A DNA stretch of 5,543 nt. Source: Flavobacteriaceae bacterium UBA2000 (lineage in GTDB: Bacteria; Bacteroidota; Bacteroidia; Flavobacteriales; Flavobacteriaceae). Positions within the stretch are counted from its first letter, which is position 1. Each line of letters opens with the position of its first letter. A program made the position numbers and the translations under genes. A model generated the notes under the pieces. The model ran no database searches, had not been told where the DNA came from, and saw only the letters and a program-made list of their open reading frames with translations. The stretch spans positions 1 through 5,543 of the forward strand of contig DDCS01000181.1 of assembly GCA_002335345.1 (NCBI GenBank), read 5' to 3'. Below, one piece after another: positions 1 to 5,543 of this stretch.

Positions 1-255
1 CATCAGGCCAATGAAAAAATGGATGAAGCCATACTCGCCCGGTTTTACAAGCTTTATGGACTAACCCCACCTGACGGGATTATGCCTCTGACCATTAACA
101 CATTAGGGAATTCAAGTGTCGCCACAGTTCCCACGCTTTACGACCTCGTGCGCCGAGGTGAGCTCAGTGGTCACGAAGTAGCCCCCGGAGACTTAATCAT
201 GTTTGCCAGTGTTGGCGCAGGAATGAATGTCAATGCTATCCTTTATCAAGTTTAA
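1..255 (+). CDS. 3-oxoacyl-ACP synthase III-type condensing enzyme, C-terminal fragment (5' end outside window)
   Basis: This is the last 84 residues of a thiolase-fold condensing enzyme of the KAS III (FabH-like) family, which joins an acyl-CoA or acyl-ACP starter to malonyl-ACP in the cytoplasm. The frame is open from base 1, so the gene is cut by the window edge. The first residues read HQANEKMDEAI, which matches the catalytic His motif (HQAN in FabH). GNSSVATVP at residues 36-44 supplies the catalytic Asn (residue 37), and the family's C-terminal glycine-rich strand appears as FASVGAGMNVNAILYQV. The catalytic Cys half lies outside the window. His-to-Asn spacing is 36 residues against 30 in E. 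coli FabH, so this is a divergent subfamily. Abutment with a methyltransferase and then a glycosyltransferase suggests a secondary lipid or polyketide-like pathway rather than housekeeping fatty acid initiation, but that is inference. The ATG at base 19 is internal, not the start. Confidence 0.9.
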   Translation, partial: HQANEKMDEAILARFYKLYGLTPPDGIMPLTINTLGNSSVATVPTLYDLVRRGELSGHEVAPGDLIMFASVGAGMNVNAILYQV

Positions 256-777
256 ATGTATTCAAAACATTTTCCCCACAAAAGATATCGCATCACTCAG
301 GAATTTGTTGACAAACACCTTGATCACTCCGAAAAAATATTAGATCTAGGTGTGGACAATCCTTTCAGTGAGCGCCTTAGAGAACAAGGATATCGCGTAG
401 ACAATACCCAAGGGGAGGATTTGGATTTTGACCTTAGTGTGGTTCAAAATGAAGATTATGATGTGGTGACCGCTTTTGAAATTATCGAACACTTGCTCAA
501 TCCATTTAGTCTATTAAACGAAATAAAGTCGTCAAAACTATTGATATCAGTACCCTTGAGGCTTTGGTTCGCAAAAGCCTATCAGAGTAAGACGGACGAG
601 CGCGATCGCCATTTTCACGAATTTGAAGCCTGGCAGTTTAGATGGCTATTGGAAAAAACAGGATGGCGCATTATCGATGAAGTCCAATTTACTAATCCCG
701 TCAATAAGATTGGTTTTAGACCCCTTCTGCGTCGATTTACGCCACGCTATATCTTGATTTATGCCCAAAAACCCTAG
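256..777 (+). CDS. Class I SAM-dependent methyltransferase (small, 173 aa)
   Basis: This is a small cytoplasmic methyltransferase of the Rossmann-fold class I type. ILDLGVDNPFS (residues 28-38) is the SAM-binding motif I, with Asp30 and Gly32. The second glycine of the usual GxG is Asp34 here. An acidic stretch follows the next strand (GEDLDFD, 53-59), and YDVVTAFEIIEHLLNP (68-83) is the motif typical of the Methyltransf_11/23 families. ISVPLRLWF (97-105) is the strand-4 end, and the HFHEFEAWQFRWLLEKTGW segment (119-137) resembles the C-terminal cap of this group. At 173 residues it is shorter than most (200-250), with little room for a substrate-recognition domain. The ATG directly follows the condensing enzyme's TAA (TAAATG) and lacks a clear ribosome binding site, so translation is probably coupled. 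The substrate is unknown; neighbours suggest a lipid-linked or glycosylated intermediate. Confidence is high for the fold and low for the substrate. Confidence 0.88.
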   Translation: MYSKHFPHKRYRITQEFVDKHLDHSEKILDLGVDNPFSERLREQGYRVDNTQGEDLDFDLSVVQNEDYDVVTAFEIIEHLLNPFSLLNEIKSSKLLISVPLRLWFAKAYQSKTDERDRHFHEFEAWQFRWLLEKTGWRIIDEVQFTNPVNKIGFRPLLRRFTPRYILIYAQKP

Positions 778-782
778 AGGTT

Positions 783-1640
783 ATGTACTGTGCCGTGATC
801 ATGCCTGTTTATAATGAAGCCCCTAACTTAAATCAAGTGCTTCAAAGCTTTGCAGACCAAAGGGTCCCCGTGGATCTTTTGGTTCTGGTCGATGACGGGT
901 CCACGGATCAAAGCCCTAAAATTTTACATCAATGGGCCCAGGAACATTCTTGGATTGAATTCGTTCCTTCCGATAATAAATCAAAGCATGCCCCGGGCCA
1001 GAAAGTCGTGCACGCCTTTAACCGAGGTTTTGACTATCTACAGAACTTTGCTCAAAAACACTCAATTACCCTGTCCTTAATCGGCAAATTTGATGCGGAC
1101 GTGGTTTTGCCTGACAACTATTTTGCCGCACTAAAAGAGGCCTTTGCCAAAAATCCTAAACTTGGCTTGGCCTCAGGTCTTTTGTACATCAGTAAAAATA
1201 ATGATTGGGTTTATGAACAAATTGCCAAAAAACACAAAGTCCGCGGACCAATTAAATTATATCGCAAGACTTGCTTTGATCAAATCGGCGGATTAAAACC
1301 GTGCCTAGGGTGGGACAGTATCGACCAATGGTTGGTTCAGTTTTGGGGCTGGGAGATACAAACATTTCCCGAATTAAAAGTGCACCATTTAAAGGCTACA
1401 GGTCAAGTCTATAAGGCGGGGGAGCTCAGCAGACAGGGCAGTGCATTTGCCCATATGGGCTACGGAATTTGGCTCAGCTTTTTGTCTCTAGTAAAACTAA
1501 GCATTTACCATAAAAAACCATTTCTTGTTTGTTCAGGGATGAACCATTACTGGCAAAATCGCAATACCCTTATGGTAACGCAGGCACAAGCCAAATTTAT
1601 CCGCAAAAGATTGTGGAATGCAATATTAAATAATCAATAA
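783..1640 (+). CDS. Family 2 (GT-A) glycosyltransferase
   Basis: This 285-residue protein has the GT2 GT-A fold and should transfer a sugar from a nucleotide-sugar donor. The N-terminal strand and loop read VIMPVYNEAPNL (5-16). LVDDGSTD (35-42) carries the nucleotide-binding Asp pair, and KFDADVVLP (102-110) holds the metal-binding DxD at Asp104-Asp106. YRKTCFDQIGGLKP (160-173) and GWDSIDQW (176-183) form the acceptor-site region, where Asp178 or Asp181 is the likely catalytic base. A hydrophobic stretch near 226-240 (GYGIWLSFLSLVKLS) is too isolated to call a transmembrane domain with confidence but could be a membrane-contact helix, fitting a lipid acceptor. The start lies 5 bases after the methyltransferase stop, so the two are almost certainly co-translated. 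An AGAGG overlaps that stop but sits only 2 bases from the ATG, too close for a standard ribosome binding site. Donor and acceptor cannot be predicted. Confidence 0.9.
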   Translation: MYCAVIMPVYNEAPNLNQVLQSFADQRVPVDLLVLVDDGSTDQSPKILHQWAQEHSWIEFVPSDNKSKHAPGQKVVHAFNRGFDYLQNFAQKHSITLSLIGKFDADVVLPDNYFAALKEAFAKNPKLGLASGLLYISKNNDWVYEQIAKKHKVRGPIKLYRKTCFDQIGGLKPCLGWDSIDQWLVQFWGWEIQTFPELKVHHLKATGQVYKAGELSRQGSAFAHMGYGIWLSFLSLVKLSIYHKKPFLVCSGMNHYWQNRNTLMVTQAQAKFIRKRLWNAILNNQ

Positions 1641-1690
1641 CTCATCGTTTAAGCAGTAAAAATTCAGGGGACAATATTTAAATTTGCCTT

Positions 1691-2839
1691 ATGAAAATAA
1701 CCTTCACTCAACTCATTTTTCTTATTGCCCTGAGCTTAATTACAGGATGCAAAAATGAGCCGTCAACTAAGCGCGTCGATCGAGAAAACACAATTCTTTT
1801 AGAAGACCTAAAAGAAGAACAGGGACCCACTTTTGAAAAAGGGGCTACCCCAAGAAATGTCATCTTGGTCATTGGGGATGGAACAGGTATTAATCAAATT
1901 TCAGCACTCCAATATTATAAAGACGGTAAGATTCATTACGAAGATTTTCCGGTCATTGGACTGAGCAAAACAAGCTCGACCTCATTAATCACCGATAGCG
2001 CGGCCGCAGGAACCGCTTTGGCTTGCGGAGAAAAGACCTTTAACAAGGCTATTGGCGTCAATGCACAGGGCCAAGACTTAGTTAATTTGACTGAGTTCAT
2101 GAGCCAAAAGGGCGGTTCTAGTGGTCTCATCGCCACTTCATCGATCACCCATGCCACACCCGCATCGTTTTATGCGCATCATACAAATCGTAATGATCAT
2201 GAAATTATCGCTTCATTTTTACCTAATGCCCCTATTGATTTTTTTGCTGGTGCTGGTCTTAAATATTTCCGCGATCGAAAAGATCAAGTTAATTTATTGG
2301 ACACGTTTGCGCAAAAAGGGTTTACCATAGAGACTTCGTCATTAAAGGCCTATCCTGAGGCAAAAAAGCTTGGCTATTTGCTCGCAGACAAAGATATGCC
2401 CACGATGATTGAAGGACGGGGGACGTTTTTAGAAGATGCCTCAAATCTCGCTATTAATCATCTCTCCAGTAATGAACAGGGCTTTTTATTGATGGTTGAA
2501 GGATCTCAAGTCGATTGGGGCGGGCACGATAATGATTTTGACTATATGATTTCTGAACTCATCGATTTAGACAATACTTTGGGACGCCTTATGGCCTATG
2601 CACAAAAAGATCAAAACACCCTCATCGTGGTAACCGGAGACCACGCAACGGGAGGGCTTGCCCTTTCAGCAGATCAGGGAGATTACAATACGATCAAACC
2701 TACTTTTTCCAGCACAGGGCACAATGCCGATTGGATTCCCGTATTTGCCTATGGTCCCGGTGCAGAATTATTTAGCGGTGTTTATGAAAACACAATGATC
2801 TTTCACAAGATCAAGTCCTTACTTAGCCGCCAAAAGTAG
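1691..2839 (+). CDS. Alkaline phosphatase, predicted lipoprotein
   Basis: This 382-residue protein is a complete member of the alkaline phosphatase (PhoA-like) family, a binuclear zinc plus magnesium phosphomonoesterase acting outside the inner membrane. A signal peptide runs over residues 1-19 and ends in the lipobox LITGC, with Cys20 the lipid-modified residue. The metal and catalytic residues, matched by motif to the E. coli enzyme, are: Asp63 in VIGDG; Asp102 and nucleophile Ser103 in TDSAAAGTA; His154 and Thr156 in THATPA; Arg167 in TNR; Glu270, Asp275 and His279 in VEGSQVDWGGH; Asp317-His318 in TGDHATGG; His344 in STGHNADW. His154 and Trp276 take the places of E. coli Asp153 and Lys328, as in the TAB5 cold-adapted enzyme. 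It is about 70 residues shorter than mature E. coli PhoA-type enzymes. The start is fixed by an in-frame TAA at 1679 and by the signal peptide. It sits 50 bases after the glycosyltransferase and 34 before mlaE. Confidence 0.95.
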   Translation: MKITFTQLIFLIALSLITGCKNEPSTKRVDRENTILLEDLKEEQGPTFEKGATPRNVILVIGDGTGINQISALQYYKDGKIHYEDFPVIGLSKTSSTSLITDSAAAGTALACGEKTFNKAIGVNAQGQDLVNLTEFMSQKGGSSGLIATSSITHATPASFYAHHTNRNDHEIIASFLPNAPIDFFAGAGLKYFRDRKDQVNLLDTFAQKGFTIETSSLKAYPEAKKLGYLLADKDMPTMIEGRGTFLEDASNLAINHLSSNEQGFLLMVEGSQVDWGGHDNDFDYMISELIDLDNTLGRLMAYAQKDQNTLIVVTGDHATGGLALSADQGDYNTIKPTFSSTGHNADWIPVFAYGPGAELFSGVYENTMIFHKIKSLLSRQK

Positions 2840-2873
2840 AGGCTCACGAATCTATTTTTCTTAATTTAGCTCA

Positions 2874-3611
2874 ATGAAATATTTCAGTGAAATAGGCACA
2901 TATTTCTTGATGCTCGGTCAGGTTTTTCGCAGACCAACCAAATCTAGCGTTATGCGAGAGCTTATTTTTAAAGAAATAGAGGAACTCATCCTGAACTCTT
3001 TGGGCATCGTGATTTTCATCTCCTTTTTCGTGGGTGGTGTGGTTGCCATTCAAACGGCCCTTAATATCAATAACCCCCTCATCCCAGAAATGCTGGTTGG
3101 TTACGCGACACGACAGTCGGTTATCTTAGAGTTCGCCCCGACTTTTATTTCCATCATCATGGCGGGTAAGATTGGTTCATTTATCACCTCGAGTATTGGC
3201 TCTATGCGGGTTACAGAACAAATTGATGCCCTCGAAGTCATGGGGATTAATTCATTAAATTATTTAGTCTTTCCAAAAATTATTGCGCTTCTGCTCTACC
3301 CATTCATTATTGGTTTGGCCATGTTTTTAGGGATTTTTGGTGGTTGGTTCGCCTCAGTATATGGCGGATTCACTTCATCAGCCGCTTTTATTGAGGGAAT
3401 ACAATCTGATTTTATCGTTTTTCATTTGACCTATTCCTTTATCAAGACCTTAGTTTTTGCCTTTATTTTGGCTACGGTCCCCTCTTTTCAGGGGTATTAC
3501 ATGAAAGGGGGGGCGCTTGAAGTGGGTAAAGCGAGCACTTATTCTTTTGTTTGGACCAGTGTCATTATCATTTTAGCCAATTATGTAATTACCACTTTAT
3601 TGTTAAGCTAA
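2874..3611 (+). CDS. mlaE: MlaE-family ABC transporter permease (phospholipid/MCE transport)
   Basis: This 245-residue inner-membrane protein is the permease of an MCE/Mla-type transporter, which moves phospholipids between inner and outer membranes. The family's hallmark region is at 80-124: EFAPTFISIIMAGKIGS (86-102) followed by SMRVTEQIDALEVMGIN (110-126), the MRVTEQIDAL motif that sits on the ATPase. An amphipathic N-terminal segment (about 1-40) precedes membrane segments near 43-60, 87-107, 132-160, 183-203 and 223-243. A second conserved element, YYMKGGALEVGKAST (208-222), precedes the last membrane helix. Length is close to E. coli MlaE (260). The ATPase gene starts inside its stop codon. 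The substrate-binding MCE protein MlaD and periplasmic MlaC/MlaB are absent from the window. In Bacteroidota the MCE gene may follow elsewhere, so the direction of transport is not assigned. A run of seven G (3507-3513) lies in the conserved Gly-Gly motif. Confidence 0.94.
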   Translation: MKYFSEIGTYFLMLGQVFRRPTKSSVMRELIFKEIEELILNSLGIVIFISFFVGGVVAIQTALNINNPLIPEMLVGYATRQSVILEFAPTFISIIMAGKIGSFITSSIGSMRVTEQIDALEVMGINSLNYLVFPKIIALLLYPFIIGLAMFLGIFGGWFASVYGGFTSSAAFIEGIQSDFIVFHLTYSFIKTLVFAFILATVPSFQGYYMKGGALEVGKASTYSFVWTSVIIILANYVITTLLLS

Positions 3612-4378
3612 TGATACAGGTCAAACACTTACACAAATCTTTTGGCGAAGTCCAAGTGCTCCGAGATATCAGCACCACCTTTGAGCAAGGTAAAACCAAC
3701 CTAATCATTGGCTCAAGCGGTAGTGGAAAAACTGTTTTTTTGAAATGTCTTCTCGGGCTCTTTAGTCCAGAGCAAGGCGAAATTTTTTACGGCACGCAAT
3801 CCTTCAGTGCCATGGATAAAAACCAAAGAAAGGAGCTCCGCGAGCATATCGGTATGGTCTTCCAAGGCGGTGCCCTTTTTGACTCCATGACGGTCGAAGA
3901 AAATATTATGTTTCCGTTACGCATGTATTCCAATCAATCCCAAGGGCAAATGCGCGACCGCGTTAATACGGTATTAGATCGGGTTAACTTAAATGGCGTT
4001 AATAAAAAATTTCCCTCTGAAATCTCGGGAGGAATGCAAAAACGCGTCTCAATTGCTCGCGCGATAGTAAACAACCCGCGCTATTTATTTTGCGACGAAC
4101 CGAATTCTGGTCTCGATCCGAAAACCTCTATGGTGATTGACAATTTAATTCAAGAGATTACTGCAGAATACAATATGACCACGATCATCAACACCCACGA
4201 CATGAACAGTGTCATGGAAATAGGTCAAAACATTGTCTTTTTGCAAAATGGCTCAGTCGCTTGGGAAGGCAATGCCGACAATATTTTTAATGCGTCAGAA
4301 CAAAGCGTTATCGACTTTGTTTACTCTTCTAACTTATTTAAGAAGATTCGCACCATCCAACAACAAACCCATCGCTAA
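3611..4378 (+). CDS. mlaF: MlaF-family ABC transporter ATP-binding protein
   Basis: This 255-residue cytoplasmic ATPase powers the MlaE permease. Starting at ATG 3611, it carries Walker A GSSGSGKT (34-41), a Q-loop at Gln85 in MVFQGGALFDSMTVEEN, the ABC signature ISGGMQKR (138-145), Walker B LFCDEPNSGLDP (159-170) with catalytic Glu163, and the H-loop at His196 in NTHDM. The GALFDSMTVxEN stretch and the SGGM form of the signature are typical of MlaF rather than generic importers. Asn165 replaces the usual Thr of DEPT. The reading frame is open back to an ATG at 3551, but that would add 20 residues read from inside the mlaE C-terminus. Start 3611 gives the normal MIQVKHLHKSFG N-terminus and a one-base TAATG overlap with mlaE, indicating translational coupling. 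It is the last plus-strand gene; the stop is 49 bases from the convergent DUF389 gene. Confidence 0.95.
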   Translation: MIQVKHLHKSFGEVQVLRDISTTFEQGKTNLIIGSSGSGKTVFLKCLLGLFSPEQGEIFYGTQSFSAMDKNQRKELREHIGMVFQGGALFDSMTVEENIMFPLRMYSNQSQGQMRDRVNTVLDRVNLNGVNKKFPSEISGGMQKRVSIARAIVNNPRYLFCDEPNSGLDPKTSMVIDNLIQEITAEYNMTTIINTHDMNSVMEIGQNIVFLQNGSVAWEGNADNIFNASEQSVIDFVYSSNLFKKIRTIQQQTHR

Positions 4379-4427
4379 GCGGCAAACAAGGCATCCAAAA
4401 CCCATACTTAACAGGTTCATTCGCACT

Positions 4428-5543
4428 TTAACGGACCACAAGCGTATCCAGGGCCAGCTTATATTTTAACCATTGATAGAGTTGAGTTCTTTGCGCCTCA
4501 ACTTCTTTGCGCCTTGCCGTCTCAGACCAAAGAGTTTCAAATACGACCAAAGTGTCTACTCGTTCAAAATTAGAGACCAGCATGGGCGCGTAGCGGAGTT
4601 GAACCAAATCAGCATGTAAAATCTTTGCCTCTTGACTGATGGCTGCAAATGGTATTTGACTTTCTTCATATTTGAGCAATCGCGAGAGTTCTCGTTCCAA
4701 TATGGCAATCTTCTGCTCTTTGTTGTAAATCTCTAACGAGTCCCTCGAGCGCAATTCTACCAAATAACGCATTTCATTCTCCACATCATCCTCTTCAATA
4801 TTTTGGTTCAATAATAAAGTGGTCTCACTGAGCGCTTTGTATTTCTGCATACGACTGCGCAACAACTCCAATGACACGGGATCAATTTGCTGCCCACCAA
4901 AAGAGGTGATTTCTATAATTGAGCCTTCTTCCGGCTGGTATTTAGTTGTGGCGTATTTTTTAATATAGGAGGCGTTGGGTAAACCTTCTAATTCACGCTC
5001 GATAAACTGCCGTGCTTCGTTATTAAAACTACTTTCTTTAAGAACACTATAAAAGGTAAAGCCCGCAGGGATCATCACCAAAATGGCTAAAAAAGAAACC
5101 AATCTGGCGATTTTTTGACGACGCGCTGAATTGGCGTATTTGAGCATCGGAAAACGCAAAACCTTTAAGACAATAAAGGTGGCCAGAGCAATGAATATGG
5201 TATTAATTACAAATAAATAAAACGCTCCTGCCGCAAAGGCTAAACCCTTTGGGTTCCCCAGAAAGGCTTGTGACAAGCCAAATCCAACAGTACACAATGG
5301 GGGCATTAAGGCGGTCGCAATGGCCACACCAAAAATCACACTGGCAATAGTTCCTTTTTTCGTTCGGGCAATGATCAATGCCAAGCCGCCAAAAAATGCG
5401 ATCAACACATCTCGGATATCTGGTTTTGTTCGAGCCAATAATTCTGAAGATTCCTCTCTCAGCGGAAATAACCAAAAGAATAAAAATGCCGTCAGAACAC
5501 TCAGGAGGATCATCACACCAAAGTTGATCAAGGATTTTTTTAA
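4428..5543 (-). CDS. DUF389 family membrane protein, C-terminal part (5' end outside window)
   Basis: The minus-strand frame is open to the right edge, giving 371 residues of the C-terminal part of a DUF389 (TIGR00341-like) protein of unknown function. The family's conserved second half is visible: LLARTKPDIRDVLIAFFGG (35-53, counted from the edge) and FGVAIATALMPPLCTVGFG (71-89). Membrane segments lie near 8-28, 45-60, 66-91, 101-126 and 148-167. The first family segments, including its usual leading membrane helices, are missing because the window ends. The only start-like codon near the edge, TTG at 5531, is unlikely to be the true start since the frame stays open beyond it and the family needs its N-terminal helices. 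After the last helix comes a soluble, charged tail of about 200 residues with a probable coiled coil near 240-300 (acidic NIEEDDVENE, then ELSRLLKYEES). Its function is unknown; a solute-transport role has been suggested only from topology. Confidence 0.88.
   Translation of the reverse strand, partial: LKKSLINFGVMILLSVLTAFLFFWLFPLREESSELLARTKPDIRDVLIAFFGGLALIIARTKKGTIASVIFGVAIATALMPPLCTVGFGLSQAFLGNPKGLAFAAGAFYLFVINTIFIALATFIVLKVLRFPMLKYANSARRQKIARLVSFLAILVMIPAGFTFYSVLKESSFNNEARQFIERELEGLPNASYIKKYATTKYQPEEGSIIEITSFGGQQIDPVSLELLRSRMQKYKALSETTLLLNQNIEEDDVENEMRYLVELRSRDSLEIYNKEQKIAILERELSRLLKYEESQIPFAAISQEAKILHADLVQLRYAPMLVSNFERVDTLVVFETLWSETARRKEVEAQRTQLYQWLKYKLALDTLVVR

Noticed and set aside
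1679..1686. TAAATTTG, a match to the Bacteroidota -7 promoter element TAnnTTTG, before the alkaline phosphatase gene
   Set aside because: It ends only 4 bases before the start codon, so transcription would begin at or inside the coding region, and no TTTG -33 element lies at the expected spacing. Probably chance in an AT-rich gap.
1936..2157. 73-residue minus-strand open frame opposite the alkaline phosphatase gene
   Set aside because: It lies antisense to the catalytic-serine region of a well-supported gene and has no family resemblance.
2842..2873. Direct repeat GCTCA at both ends of the gap before mlaE
   Set aside because: Five bases is too short to mean anything, and there is no insertion-like sequence between the copies.
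2875..2886. Perfect 12-base palindrome TGAAATATTTCA over the mlaE start codon
   Set aside because: About one such palindrome is expected by chance in a window this size, it is AT-rich, and it encodes ordinary N-terminal residues. Not enough to call an operator.
3551..3610. Upstream extension of the ATPase gene to the ATG at 3551
   Set aside because: It lies inside the mlaE coding region, reads as an unrelated Cys/His-rich stretch, and the ATG at 3611 gives the conserved MlaF N-terminus.
4233..4469. 78-residue plus-strand open frame spanning the mlaF 3' end and the convergent gap
   Set aside because: Most of it is mlaF in another frame; the part past the mlaF stop has no motif, no ribosome binding site and runs into the opposing gene.
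5203..5475. 90-residue minus-strand open frame inside the DUF389 gene
   Set aside because: It is an out-of-frame shadow of the conserved DUF389 coding sequence, with no recognisable motif.

Overview
The window looks like a chromosomal segment from a member of the Bacteroidota, most likely a marine-type Flavobacteriia. This is inferred from protein style: a KAS III end with HQANEKMDEAI and GNSSVATVP, a MlaE/MlaF pair, a short alkaline phosphatase of the H/W metal-site type, moderate AT richness, tight spacing and start codons mostly lacking Shine-Dalgarno sequences. No rRNA or marker gene is present to confirm it.

Layout. Six protein genes fill almost the whole window, and two are cut by its edges. 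On the plus strand: (1) the last 84 codons of a 3-oxoacyl-ACP synthase III-type condensing enzyme, 1-255; (2) a small SAM-dependent methyltransferase, 256-777, starting on the base after the preceding stop; (3) a family 2 glycosyltransferase, 783-1640; (4) a lipoprotein alkaline phosphatase, 1691-2839; (5) a MlaE-type lipid-transport permease, 2874-3611; (6) its MlaF-type ATPase, 3611-4378, sharing one base with the permease stop. On the minus strand, facing them across 49 bases, is the C-terminal part of a DUF389 membrane protein, 4428-5543, whose N-terminus lies beyond the right edge.

How the genes fit together. Genes 1-3 are packed (0 and 5 bases apart) and look like one translational unit. 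A condensing enzyme, methyltransferase and glycosyltransferase together suggest synthesis of a modified or glycosylated lipid or acyl product, but the product cannot be named from this window. Gene 4 follows after 50 bases and would act outside the inner membrane, releasing phosphate from organic esters. Genes 5-6 form the inner-membrane core of an MCE/Mla phospholipid transporter; its substrate-binding MlaD partner is not here. All six plus-strand genes could lie on one transcript, since no gap exceeds 50 bases and none holds a convincing terminator.

No tRNA, rRNA, CRISPR array, insertion sequence, integrase or long repeat is visible. I see no strong case for a previously undescribed system. 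The least explained items are the KAS III-methyltransferase-glycosyltransferase cassette and the roughly 200-residue soluble tail of the DUF389 protein.
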